From positions 73,635,104 through 73,699,103 of the forward strand of contig OV884014.1 in NCBI GenBank assembly GCA_930367205.1: a stretch of 64,000 nucleotides of DNA. Direction: 5' to 3'. How positions within the stretch are numbered: the stretch's first letter is position 1; each line of letters starts with the position of its first letter. The translations under genes and the position numbers were made by a program. Below the pieces are notes generated by a model. The model was not told the DNA's origin. It did not search any database and was given only the letters and a program-made list of their open reading frames with translations. This document shows positions 10,153-21,800 of this stretch, in pieces. This DNA is from Acanthosoma haemorrhoidale. Its lineage: Eukaryota; Arthropoda; Insecta; Hemiptera; Acanthosomatidae.

Positions 10153-10640
10153 TTGGGCCACGTGATCAGTAAACGTCCACTGCTATCATCTCAATCCTTC
10201 TTCTCTTCTTCCATCTACTGTTCTTCCATCTGCTTGTCTCATGGGATGACCCAATAAAGAACAAGACGCACCTTGTCTCCTGGCTGATCAAAACAAACAA
10301 GGGCACTTCCCGCTCTCTCTCATCGTTTTTATCTCATCTGTTGCCTACTTGATTTTTTTAACTTTCTTATTTTCCAATGCAAGTTGTCTTAGATATTATT
10401 AACTTTTCTTATTTTAAAGTTAACAAATCCAATATTAAAATATTTATATTTAATTCTTGATATTATTTATATGATAAATAATTTATAGTATAATATTAAT
10501 TAGATATAACGGCAACAAATAATGTTCATCCCTTCATAGCCATGATCCACGGGTCGTTTACCGCCCTTTTATGCCTGCTAATTTCTATATATTTATTTAT
10601 ATCAAAGGCAACATCACAAACTCACATCTAAATATCACAA
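10153..10640. repeat. Repeat U, copy 1
   Basis: This block starts near ccacgtgatcagtaaacgtc and ends near cccttttatgcctgctaatt followed by caaaggcaa. It recurs at 44,656-45,050 with high similarity, and in diverged form at 12,236-12,540 and 45,569-45,870. It is CT-rich on the plus strand. Copies lie upstream of both intact ankyrin genes. No function is evident. Confidence 0.65.
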
Positions 10641-10990
10641 CAATATATTAAAATATAGTATTTGCATATGGAAAATTGTAGTTTGAAAACATTGTAACTG
10701 TTTTATAAGAATAACGTTTTATGAGAAAAGTGTACAGATTACCAGCAGATAATAATACCACCTTTAACGAAAATATCTCGTCCTGAAATTACTGCTATTT
10801 CAAAAGATATCTTTTAGAAATTAAGTTTATTTAGAAAAAAAGGCATCATATAGGTAGACTGGTTAAAACATTGTACTTAAGTCAATACATAATTGTAACA
10901 TTTATGTCTTGTTTTATGTTAAAACATGGTTTTAATTTTTTTTTTAAATGCTTATTTTTCGAATTGTTGTTTAATATTTCATACAAATTA
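10640..10990. repeat. Third copy of the ankyrin downstream flank
   Basis: The stretch with tatagtatttgcatatggaa, ataataataccacctttaac and cctgaaattactgctatttc matches 16,580-16,900 (unit A) and 49,420-49,740 (unit B). This places it as the downstream flank belonging to the ANK-C copy. Confidence 0.75.
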
Positions 10991-11725
10991 TTTGTGATAT
11001 AATCTGTTTGGTAATATTTACCAGAATTGCTGTAGGATAAATAGATTGTTTGTAGGATGATTACTGCAGGAAATAGCCCCCCAAAAAAAACATTAGACTT
11101 CTTTTATAATTATTACTTTTTCTTTTTATATATTTCAACTTAAAATATTCATATTTAAAAAAAAAATTACGTTATTAAGGATTCACTAGATAGAAAAAAA
11201 TCAGAAGCGGTTATAATAAAGTTATTCAAAATAAAAAAAATACTATAAAAACTAGTTAAACTAACAATGATTTATCGTTTAATCATCAATTTATATATAA
11301 ACAAAATAATTCCTAGCTGTTTAGTTTCCTATTCAATTGGTGATTCTTGAGTATTTAGTGTTGTAAAGACATTTTAACTTTTATTGTTTATTTTGAACAT
11401 AGGAGTGTGACAATATTCTTTGCAGATAATCCCTGCAATCTATACTTCTCCAAAAGATAGCCAATGCTCCCTTCTATGTCAACATCCCTACCCTCCACAT
11501 CCCATTCATTCAATATCTAACTAACTCTTTCTATCAGAACTTCCATTTCCTCATCCCTGGCCATCCTAATCAATTTACCACCTCCTCTAAATCATCCACC
11601 ATTTTGTTTCTTGTGAGCTCAGTGTGAAAAAGTGTCAAGTTATTTGGGCTAAATAGCCATTTCCCATACTTAAGCCAGTGCATTATGATAGAATATTTTT
11701 TTCCTGAGATCATATACAACATTCA
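10990..11725. other. AT-rich stretch, no gene seen
   Basis: No supported ORF or RNA gene. This piece is missing from unit B, where the flanking sequences are joined directly near 45,052. Confidence 0.5.
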
Positions 11726-12919
11726 TTTGTGTTTTACTTCCTAAATCCAGTTTGTTTTTTGTCTACAAAAATTTGAATAATGTATTAAACATCATCTCCA
11801 TTCTCATCCTTATTAATATTTATTTTTCTGAGGGTACAAGAGTTATTTAATATTTAACAAGTTTTTATCATTTTCTAGTCAATTTGAGTTAAAAACACTT
11901 TTTTTGTTACATGCATTAAGGGTCAGTTGTAAGGTTCTCTTAGACTTCAAGAGGGGTTTGGGTTTGGGTTTCAATAGGTAAACCACCAAAACAAAATAAC
12001 CTTACTAAGATAAACATATCTAACAGAATCACAAACACTAGAACTTTAGTTTTTTCGGGCGCCAATTGTTATGTTTATTATCTGAGGTTAGATTAGATGT
12101 AACAAAACTTTCTTTAACTCTTTAATAAACCAGTCTGTGATAAATTACAATGTTATTAACAAATTTGATTTACCTTACTATTATTTACAGAATGATTAAC
12201 ATTTAGTCCTTTTTTTCTAGCTTCATTCACTGAGACTACCACATGGTCAGTAAAATTCATTGCTATCACCTCAAACTTCCTCTCTTAATAAAATCCTTCT
12301 TCCTTCAATCCTTCTCCCATTTGTCCAATCACCACTCAACAAAATTCTTCAAGGTTCACAATTTCACTCTCCTCATTCACCGCACTAACAAAAGAATCTT
12401 CATCCAACCCATCTCCCTGGATAACCAGCAGAACAACCTCCTTTCCATCTTGTTTTCCAAGCACCCCCTCCTTTTCCAAGGCTCATTTGTCCCGCCCTTT
12501 TATGCCTGCTAATTTCAAATTTAAATCAAAGGCAAAGCATCTAACCATTACAACAATATGAACAAAATTTATAATCCTGTTGGCGGTCTATCCTGATTTA
12601 AAATTTTAGACCCCTTACACAGTCCATATGTTAGACTCAAGTTAAATTACTTCTCTAGGTAAATATAATAAAGTTGCTTTTCCTATAATCTATTCATTAG
12701 ATTAATAATTGATTCTTTTGTCAGCTGAAAATGTATATCATTATTCCAAATGTTGCTATTGAGAGCATTAGCGTCTTGAGGGCTATTATCCGTCACTGAA
12801 TGTTTTTGTAGCTGAGTGTATGAGTGATTGAGTGACTGATGCTACCTATTTCTGACTCCAATATTTCCGCCAATAAACATTCAATAGTAAATCTAAAATT
12901 ATTTAATATCATATTGCAG
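11725..12919 (+). other. ANK-A upstream region with 3' splice site of a 5'-UTR intron
   Basis: The region is nearly identical to 45,054-46,251 upstream of ANK-B. It ends in a good acceptor (tcatattgcag) directly before ggacctgaacgag, 45 bases upstream of the ANK-A ATG, so the coding exon probably joins an upstream untranslated exon not identified here. A diverged U repeat lies at 12,236-12,540. The promoter is not identified. Confidence 0.5.
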
Positions 12920-12964
12920 GGACCTGAACGAGATAAAACGGAAGGATAATACTTTGATTTAACA

Positions 12965-14566
12965 ATGTCAGCTGATGAGCTAACATTTACCGGAAATCTT
13001 TACCATGAGATCATCGCTGGCAATGTTGATGTTGTGGTTGAGCTATGTAACAGAGGTGCCAGTCCGAATGCGATCGTCGGTGAAGAAGGCAACAGCTTGG
13101 TGCACTGGGCAGTCATTGCAAATAGCGTTCCTATACTCCAGGAGTTCAAAAATCGCGGCATCAAATTTTCTCAAGTCAATCACAGATTTAGAACCCCACT
13201 CCATACCACTGCAGAATCGGGATGTGATGAAGCGCTGCTTTGGCTGATAGATCACGGTGCCGTTGACATAGAAGCCAAAGACAATGAAGGACTAACAGCA
13301 TTAGCACTAGCAGCTCACAATGGTCACCTAGGCTCGGCGATGATATTGGTCAATAAAGGAGCGACTGTGGACTCAGAGGATGCTCTCAAAAGAACTCCAC
13401 TGTTCGCTGCAGCTAGTGCTGGCCAATGCGAAGTAATGAAATACCTTCTTAAAAATGGAGCGGATCTGACTGTTCTTGATGGTTATCGCAAAACGTTGTT
13501 GCATGCAGCAGTCCATAGCAAAGATTTAGCAACAGTCTTCACGGCACTGGACCTGGCGATGGAGATCAATGCAAAAGATGATAGGGAATCTACTGCTCTC
13601 CATGAAGCTGCCCTGTATTCTAGCAAAGATGTAGTGGGTTTGCTGCTAGATAGAGGAGCAGTAATAAATGCAAAAGATAGTTGGGGCCGTACTCCTCTAC
13701 ATGAAGCCGTCAGGGCACAGAACAAAGAAGTGGCAAGTTTGCTCCTAGATAAAGGAGCAGAAATAAATGCAAAAGATAGTAGGCGCCGTACTCCTCTGCA
13801 TGAAGCCGTCAAGGGATCAAATAAACAAGTGGCATGTTTGCTCCTAGATAAAGGAGCAGAAATAAATGCAAAAGATGATTGGGGTCGTACTACTCTGCAT
13901 GATGCTGTCAGGGCACAGAACAAAGAAGTGGCAAGTTTGCTCCTAGATAAAGGAACAGAAATAAATGCCAAAAGTAATTATGGCCATACTCCTCTGCATT
14001 ATGCCGCCATGGCACAGAACAAAGAAGTGGCAAGTTTGCTCCTAGATAAAGGAGCAGAAATAAATGCAAAAGATGGTTGGGGTCGTACTCCTCTGCATGA
14101 AGCCGTCAATGAACAGAACAAAGAAGTGGCAAGTTTGTTCCTAGATAGAGGAGCAGAAATAAATGCCAAAAGTAATTATGGCCATACTCCTCTGCATGTT
14201 GCCGTCAAGGCACAGAACAAAGAAGTGGCAAGTTTGCTCCTAAATAAAGGAGCAGAAATAAATGCCAAAAGTTATTGGGGCCGTACTCCTCTGCATGATG
14301 CCGTCAAGGCACAGAACAAAGAAGTGGCAAGTTTGCTCCTAAATGAAGGAGCAGAAATAAATGCCAAAAGTGATTTGGGCCATACTCCTCTGCATGATGC
14401 TATCATCGCACAGAACAGAGAAGTGGCAAGTTTGCTCCTAGATAAAGGAGCAGAAATAAATGTGAAAGACAATAAAGGTTGCACTGCATTGGACATAGCA
14501 AGAAATGCCCGGCAAACAGTATTCGTTAGAATGCTGCTAGATAGAGGAGCAGACATAAATGCCTAA
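12965..14566 (+). CDS. ANK-A: ankyrin-repeat protein, 16 repeats
   Basis: This is a single uninterrupted coding exon of 533 residues made almost only of ankyrin repeats. Repeat 1 is degenerate (about 12-41), repeats 2-15 start at about 42, 75, 109 and then every 33 residues, and the last short repeat is 505-533. Repeats 8-15 are near-identical at the DNA level (99-bp period). Consensus positions are clear: T-P-L-H, A-V, L-L-L-D-K-G-A-E-I-N-A-K. There is no signal peptide or membrane segment, so it is probably cytosolic and binds a protein partner; the partner is unknown. The start (acaATGTC) lies 45 bases after a good splice acceptor. AATAAA occurs at 14,795. ANK-B is its close paralogue. No catalytic domain is left in the open frame. 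Confidence 0.85.
   Translation: MSADELTFTGNLYHEIIAGNVDVVVELCNRGASPNAIVGEEGNSLVHWAVIANSVPILQEFKNRGIKFSQVNHRFRTPLHTTAESGCDEALLWLIDHGAVDIEAKDNEGLTALALAAHNGHLGSAMILVNKGATVDSEDALKRTPLFAAASAGQCEVMKYLLKNGADLTVLDGYRKTLLHAAVHSKDLATVFTALDLAMEINAKDDRESTALHEAALYSSKDVVGLLLDRGAVINAKDSWGRTPLHEAVRAQNKEVASLLLDKGAEINAKDSRRRTPLHEAVKGSNKQVACLLLDKGAEINAKDDWGRTTLHDAVRAQNKEVASLLLDKGTEINAKSNYGHTPLHYAAMAQNKEVASLLLDKGAEINAKDGWGRTPLHEAVNEQNKEVASLFLDRGAEINAKSNYGHTPLHVAVKAQNKEVASLLLNKGAEINAKSYWGRTPLHDAVKAQNKEVASLLLNEGAEINAKSDLGHTPLHDAIIAQNREVASLLLDKGAEINVKDNKGCTALDIARNARQTVFVRMLLDRGADINA
13685..14476 (+). repeat. 99-bp tandem repeat array inside ANK-A
   Basis: Eight consecutive 99-bp units encode ankyrin repeats 8-15. 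Blocks such as aacaaagaagtggcaagttt and ctcctagataaaggagcag recur in nearly every unit. The near-identity implies recent unequal exchange or conversion. Confidence 0.92.
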
Positions 14567-15640
14567 CACTTAAGAGTACTATAAGTTACTAAGAGTATTT
14601 GGCAGTCCAGGCATGCATTGTATTTGTAATCGATTTATTTTATGATTAATCTAGTTAGTTATTTTAAAATTTTTTAAGGATCATGATTTTATTACCATTT
14701 ATTCAATTATAATAGCTGAGTTTAATTGAGTTTTTTGTATTAGCACTACCCCATTACCAAGATTATTAACAAACCAATCACCTTTTTCTTAATTAATAAA
14801 TATTTTTAAAATTTTATTTATTGATTCACAACCTGTAAGTCTGATGAAAAAATTGCAGTCTGACACGAAGGCAGAGGACATCCAGCGATGATACCTCTCC
14901 TATTCTGCTGATCCTAAGTTTGTAATAATTTAGTTTTATTAATTTAGAATATTTGCTTCATGATGGAAGTAGGATGTGCTATTTAGGAATGTTTTAGTCA
15001 AATCAAAATTCCCTCCTCACTCATGCCAGAAGGATTTAATCACATGGAGGGCGAAATGCTGCTATTCACTGGTGTAACTGTCAAACTGGAATATGGGTTA
15101 ACTGATCCCCCTCCCTAAGAAGGCGATCACCACATGGATGTTGATTGTGCCGTTGCACAAGAAATGGTTGTCTTATTGTATTTTCTAGTCAAATACAAGA
15201 CACAGCTTCCAATACAGAGGTTAGTACTAGTTCAATTCCTGATGAAACCGATGTTTGTCAAAATCAAGAAAGTTATTAGTCTTTTGAAAATGACAGTTGC
15301 ACTCCGATAATTTACTTACCTTTTGATGACATTAAAAAATTGTTATTTTAATTATTTCCATAGAAATTTTTACCAATAAGCTACTGTGTAATTTTTATAT
15401 GGTTTTCACTTACAATCGTTGTAAATATCTAATTTTAATATTAATTAACTTCTTTTAAATGTATATTCCGTATTTCTACCTATTTTCAATTTAACCTACC
15501 TGTAATGATTTTTATATTTTTACCTGAATCTATATTGAAAAGAGTGCTGTTTAATGTTTTTTGTTGATTAAAATTTGAAGAACATATTGTTATGATATTT
15601 TAATGTTATGATTTTGTATTGTGTTTTTGAAATAAACTCG
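14567..15640 (+). other. ANK-A 3' region with relic coding frame
   Basis: After the stop comes AATAAA at 14,795. The stretch 14,958-15,330 then aligns with the 3' part of ANK-C and with 48,287-48,650 after ANK-B. A relic frame begins near 15,023 (E-G-E-M-L-L within it) and has an in-frame TAA before the G-D-H-H-M-D-V-D-C block. These are no longer part of the open ankyrin ORF. Confidence 0.55.
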
Positions 15641-16215
15641 GAATAAGCGAGTGTTAAAGAACGTAATAACGATCCGTGGTTCATGCCTATGAAAGTATGA
15701 ACGTTGTTATTGCCGTTATATTAACTATTAATATTTATAATAAAAATAATATCAATAATTAATATAAAAATTTATTATATAAACTACGTAAATTAAGCAA
15801 CGTATAAATATCCGAAACAACTGGCATTGAATAACCAGTTGAAAGAACAATAAGGCAGCGGAGAGATGCAAGATATTGATACCGAGAAGCAAGACTCATT
15901 CTTCTTGGAACAGGCAGATGATGAGGCAGGACCAGGAGGGACTCCAGCCCAGTAACAACCCACGCGAGGTCAGCCCTTTTCACTTTCACCCGGCACGAGA
16001 ACAAAGGACGCTCAAGTAAGACGATCCGGATCATGCGATGCAGATTAGAGGAAGACAATCCGAATCACGCAATAGAAGACGACCATCGAAGAAAGCAACA
16101 CAAAGAAGCACTGGCTAGTAGTATCATGTTATGAATAATTATAAGGTACCATTTTAATGTTAGATTTAATAGTATTCTTTTATTACGTACGTAGTTAATT
16201 TGTATATCAAATTTT
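15640..16215. other. ANK-A downstream DNA, no gene seen
   Basis: Matches unit B up to about 15,915. About 270 bases (15,916-16,186) are present only in unit A; unit B joins across this gap near 49,230. Confidence 0.5.
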
Positions 16216-16623
16216 AAATCAATGTGTGTAAATAAACAATTATTCCTTTTGCCAGAAGTTTCCCAAATTTTACTAACAGAACCTTAAGATAACGTAAAAG
16301 TTAAATATAAAGTTATAAATTATATGAAAAAATATATAGTTAAAATATATATAAATAATAAATATTTGAATAATATATTAAAATATAGTATTTGCATATG
16401 GAAAATTGTAGTTTTCTTTAAATCAATGTGTGTAAATAAACAATTATTCCTTTTGCCAGAAGTTTCCCAAATTTTATTAACAGAACCTTAAGATAACGTA
16501 AAAGTTAAATATAAAGTTATAAATTATATGAAAAAATGTATAATTAAAATATATATAAATAATAAATATTTGAATAATATATTAAAATATAGTATTTGCA
16601 TATGGAAAATTGTAGTTTGTAAA
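16216..16623. repeat. 204-bp tandem duplication in unit A
   Basis: The stretch beginning aaatcaatgtgtgtaaataa occurs at 16,216 and again at 16,420 with very few differences, each copy ending in tttgcatatggaaaattgta. Unit B has one copy only (from 49,260), so the duplication arose after A and B separated. Confidence 0.88.
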
Positions 16624-17169
16624 CATTGTAACTGTTTTATAAGAATAAAGTTTTATGAGAAGTATATAGATTACCAACAGATAATAATACCACCTTTAAC
16701 GAAAAAATCTTGTCCTGAAATTACTGCTATTTCAAAAGATATTCTTTTAGAAATTCAGTTTATTTAGAAAAAAAGGTATCACGTAGGTAGACTGATTGAA
16801 ATATTGTACTTAAATGAATACATAATTGTGACATTTATGTCTTGTTTTATGTTAAAATGTGGTTTTCATTTTTTTTTTTTTAAATGCTTATTTTTCAAAT
16901 TGTTTTTTAATATGAGCTCAGATTAGTTTTTAATTTTTTGTATAGTCTACTTGGATTTTATGAATGATATTTGAAAAAAGTAATTATTATTAACATAGCC
17001 CTAAATGTTAAATTACAAATTGTGATATTTAGTATGCTCCAAATTGTAAATTCATAGTGATATCTTAAAATATTGCGAATTTCTTGATGTTGCAGCTCCC
17101 TGCTACACGAGGGAAACAACTCAATCCGGCCACCGTTTTGCCTTCTAGTTTAAATTACAAATAATATAT

Positions 17170-17508
17170 ATCAGCAGCTTGAGACGTACTTATATGGCCG
17201 GGCTGTAAAGTAGGTGACCTTGACTGTAAAATGTTTTTCTGACAACACTCTTCAACTTCTTGCTGAGATGCATGGTGAAAAACGGATGTCTACCGAGAGT
17301 AATCCCAAGATAACAAATTTTGTTGCTCACGGTGCACTCTTTCCCGTCTTAGACGAAGGATTTTGGTAGTTTGTTAGGTCAAGTTTTGTAGCTAAAAACA
17401 ATCCCTTGTGTCTTAGCCAGGTTTACCTTGATGTTGATGGCGTTGAGCTTCTCAGCAATGAGGTGGCTGGTGCCCTCTGCGAATTTCAGTGCTCTGGTGG
17501 GATTCATT
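17170..17508 (-). pseudogene. Jockey-like RT C-terminal fragment
   Basis: On the minus strand the frame reads EGTSHLIAEKLNAINIKVNL, then AKTQGIVFSYKT, a stop, and later VSNKICYLGITLGRHPFF. This is the post-catalytic RT region of Jockey elements (K-T-x-x-I-x-F-S and Y-L-G-x-x-L-x). Two stops interrupt it. The fragment ends abruptly at 17,508, whereas the same sequence continues into a longer LINE in unit B (50,523 onwards). Confidence 0.82.
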
Positions 17509-18639
17509 TGGACATCTCCTTAATTAAGTGAGAACATAAAAACGAGTCTTATGCCCAGTACATTTACATATATGGCTATAAATCTGAGCCATATAGCCAG
17601 TTAGTCAGTTATCTATGTCATCTAGTCTGTAATAATTATAATTATGGTGCAATTATGACTATTTACAGACCAAAAACACCTGGTTAATGGTACATCAGTC
17701 ATATTGTCAAAGAAAAAAAACATGTCAGAACTTTTTTAAATGAAATAAGAAGAACAAGGATTTTAAAACATCATTGGTCATCTCGAAGTCATCTCCTAAA
17801 TTTTAATGAATTGGTGTTCACATTGAAGAATTTCATTCTAACTTTTATAAAACTGCAATTTCTCTCGAGTCTAGCAAAAAGAAGAGTGTTGGGTATATTT
17901 TTATTCAGGAAGACAACTAAAAGGGTTTTATTTTAAATTTAAGTCTGAATGACACAAGTTGTACTAACCTTTAAAGCAAACTCTTTCAACAGCTCATGTC
18001 TGTCATATTCTGATTATGACATCGTAAATTAAATCTAAAACAACACAAGACTACTCATGCATGTAATTGAAATGAGGATAATTGCTAATGATTTGAATTC
18101 TATAATTAATTTTAATGTAAGGGTTCTTAACCATTCAATTATGTTTCACAAGTAAAACTCAAGAAAAAAAAATTAAAAGGTACAAAAGACGCCATTTTAA
18201 AAAGTCTTGGTCATACAAATGTTTTTTTTTAATAATTCAATAACATGATTTTACCAAAGAATGCTTGGGTATACACTTGGTATATAATACTGAAAGTATT
18301 AAAATATAAATTTCATGAAATATATTTATTTCTATTAATATTAATTTCGAGTCTCATTTTTATTTTAAATAAAAATGGAACTAAATTTGAGTTAATTCAT
18401 TAAATGATTACTTATACAGGTATTTTGTCACTTATAGTTTATATAATTGGTAAAATTATTTTGTTAAGACATCAGCAAAAGGGGATTCACCCCATTACTT
18501 TTTAATATATAAATACAGACAGATATTAATAACCTAATGACTACAACCTTATGGTTTTAGTATCAGTACATCATAGTTCACAATAAATAAATAAGTAGAC
18601 TAGTTTAAAACCCTAATTGCTATATTTATTCTTTACGTA

Positions 18640-18819
18640 TTATGTTCGATGGTATCCTTTATAAGCCAGCTTCTGTGATGCTGGAAAGTCTCGATAAGAC
18701 ATTCTATCATAAGCTGATCCGTCTTCAGTGTAACGATGTTCATTTGTACTGTGTGGAGCATTGTAGAAACTGCTGTGTCCGTAGTTACCGTAACTATGAC
18801 TGAAGTCAGGCTTGCAGAC
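18640..18819 (-). CDS. Osiris coding exon 4 (Tyr-rich C terminus)
   Basis: The acceptor is TTGATTTTTCAG and the exon is phase 0. It encodes 59 residues from VCKPDFSHSYGNYGHSSFY to A-Y-K-G-Y-H-R-T and TAA. The ending S-Q-K-L-A-Y-x-x-Y corresponds to the A-Q-x-L-A-Y motif near the end of Osiris proteins. Confidence 0.9.
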   Translation of the reverse strand, partial: VCKPDFSHSYGNYGHSSFYNAPHSTNEHRYTEDGSAYDRMSYRDFPASQKLAYKGYHRT

Positions 18820-21800
18820 CTGAAAAATCAAACTGATATTTTAATATGAAATGTTGGTGCCATGTGTTTCAATAAATCACCAAATATGTATTACCTTTTT
18901 CACTAATTCAAATTAATTTATTTTATTTTTTTGTTTATCCTTTTTTCACTGTCATTACACTGGCATCTGGTGCCTTACTGCCCAACATATGAAAAGAGCT
19001 GGCTAAAGACACACTTTAACGAGAGGAATATAAATATCCTTATGGTTTAAGGATGAATGGTAAAAAATCATAAATGCTAGTATGCAACAGGGATATGTGC
19101 TTAACCACTGAAATAAATTTGAATAATAGAAGGCAAAAGAAATTTTTACAACTGCAGGAGCAAAGGAAGTGGCATTATGAGCGACTAGAAGATATAGAAG
19201 AGCTCAGAAACATGAGCGATATTAGAATCTACTGAAACAAAATCAATTAGAACTGGAGCATATTTCAAACTTCAAGTTAATGACTTCTAGAGATTACCCT
19301 TTAATCATTGATATGAAGAAAATCTGACTTACACAGGAATATGAGTATGATACTTTGATGGTTGGCTGAACAAAGGAACAACTAAATAGAAAATTTTGAT
19401 ATAACTGATGATGAGGATGTTTACATGCCGGAATGTGCGGATTACCTTGAGACTGTAAACATTAACTTCGTCCCAATAACATTTTTTTACTGTCCAATTC
19501 TATTCTCAATAAACTATTATTCATTGTAAGCTTTATATGAGATCCTTTTACTCCTTATAAAAAAACAAGGATAGAGTATCATGATACTCTATCTCTGTTA
19601 AAATTATAAATATGTATATATTTAAAATAAATAAATTGATCTGATATATGGTAGGGAAGATATATTATCTGATATTAGGTAATAACTCATATTATGAATT
19701 AAGACTTATATCTGGAGATAGGCTTAGATCATCCTGGTTATTCTTGACCAAACTATGGAAAAATTACCATTCCTCAAACCAATACATTATTTTATTTATT
19801 TGTTATCCCTTTTCAGAATTAATTTTGGAGTTATTGAATGGAAGCATTCTTAGTTGGGCACCCCTTAGATTAGTGAGTGAAGCTACTAAATGACAGGTGG
19901 CCTCCAGTAGAATAATGCACCATGTATTTCCACGTAGAATAAGTCAGCCAGAGCCGATGAGCACAAGGAAGTGGTGAATCATCCGGCTTATCAATTGTCC
20001 TACCCCCTAGGCGACCAGATAGCCTAGACTCTACAACTCAGTAGTTTCATCATTTAATTAATTTACTATTTTATTTGGTATCACTCATAACCAACAAAAT
20101 CATTTGTGCTTTGTAGTTGATCTCTGGAGATAACAGGCAATATTAGAGAGATGATAAAGCAGCCAATTGTGTTTTTTGAAAAGGATACCATAATCTCACT
20201 GGAATAAAAATTATTTTTTTATCTTTTATAAATATATATGCATGTATTAAAAAAAATAAGATTATTTTAATTTACCCTCCAAATGCTTAAATACTGAGTT
20301 AATACCCTAACTAGATTGTTGAATATACTCAAATATCAACTTTACAAATAAAATTATTTTAAATGTTATGATAGAATAATTTTTACCTTAAAGTATGCAA
20401 TGATAGCTGGTAGTACGAAGAAAGCAATACCGAGCAGTTTCTTGAATGAAGCCACGCCAAGAATTACTGGTAAAAGTAACAACAGTTTCAATTTGAACAA
20501 CTTTAAGACTATTAGTAATGGGATGAACAGCTTCTTTATTTCATATTGTTCTGGAAAAAAATATTTTGTTAGTTGAAAAGAAATATGTTCAATATTTAGT
20601 ATATATTATTCAAATGCTTAGAGAGTGGTTGATATTTTACTATAGATATATAATTGGAATACGCTCTGTAATAAGTTATAACTGATCCAATTGTAACAAA
20701 TTTATGGGGTAACAATATGATTGAAACAAATTATATAAAGTTATATTTCACACAGTCTCCTCTTTGATAAGCTATTGCTCAACAGAATTACTCACAATTT
20801 GCCAAGTCAGTGTGATTTATAATAAATGTGAATAAAAGCAGGCCTTGACAAGAACCAAACGATAATAATATGAAATTGGAATTTAAATATTTATAAATTA
20901 AATCAGTCATGCTTGAGTCAATAATTATAATAAGCATTTTTATCGAAATTATTTATTTATTGAGCTACCTCCACAATTCAGGGTCCCTCTAAGCGCAGTT
21001 TCACTGACAACATTATAATCGTTAGATAAAATGTATCTAAGTCACATTATTTATTGCCTTTAGTTTATCTCAAAGTCTACTTCTTTATGGCCAGTATACT
21101 AGAGTAGCATAATGTTAGATAGGCAAAATGAATAACTGAAATGCAGTGTTGTCTTCGGCTGATGGACACCTTGAGGTTTGCTGTTTTCACAAATATACGG
21201 CCAAATGAAAGAAGTGTAACATGTTAATGCTAAATGTTTGCAATAAGCCTTATTTTTGTTTTAAAAACCTCCATTTAATATTGTTTTTTAATAATGTAGT
21301 ACTGAATGTGCTAATACTCAATAATCTGGCGGGCCTCCTCCAAGAGTGTCTGCTAATTTCTTAAAACCATCCCACAATAGTTTCCTGAAGGAGAATTCTC
21401 ACATCAGTAGCCAACAACTGAATGTTTAAACCATCCCATATTCATTCAAAGTGGGTTTCTTATTATATGACTAGTGCCAGTTGTGGAAGGTACATTTAAA
21501 TAATAACATTTATTAAATATTAATTTTTTGATTTTTTTTTAGGAATTAGTTAGTTAATTGTAATTGATATATGTAATGTCTAGCACAGCCTTGATTAATC
21601 AGGGTGTCACATTCACATTCAGATCTTATCGCTATTGATTTCTTTACATTTTCCACAATTCTTTCTTTACAAATAGGACAATGTATTTGGGTGATAATTT
21701 TCTTTTAGACAATCAAGGGCCCTTTTCATACTAAAATTTCCATTCCTTATTAATGGCTTGGGAAAAATGCCCATATTAGGGCATTTCCAGTAGAGCTGCA

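Larger units (their letters stand above)
10168..18230. repeat. Segmental duplication, unit A
   Basis: Unit A is homologous to unit B (44,657-56,702). Apart from small indels the match covers the U repeat, the upstream region, the ankyrin gene, its flanks, the LINE fragment, and 17,503-18,230. Main differences are: 10,560-11,725 missing from B, 15,916-16,186 missing from B, the 204-bp duplication only in A, about 180 bases (50,000-50,180) only in B, and 50,524-55,989 only in B. Confidence 0.9.

Noticed and set aside
12243..12512. 89-residue plus-strand frame, also at 45,575-45,844
   Set aside because: About seven replacement and one silent difference between copies; it lies in the U repeat and has no domain. 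Treated as chance.
13685..14476. CRISPR-like regular repeats
   Set aside because: The units are 99-bp coding ankyrin repeats without spacers in a eukaryotic genome.
13483..14556. Long minus-strand frames opposite the ANK-A array (and 46,815-47,501 opposite ANK-B)
   Set aside because: They are shadows of the 99-bp repeats; the sense frame gives a clear ankyrin protein over the whole length.
15759..16058. 99-residue minus-strand frame downstream of ANK-A
   Set aside because: Most of it lies in a piece missing from unit B; no domain and no splice or promoter context.
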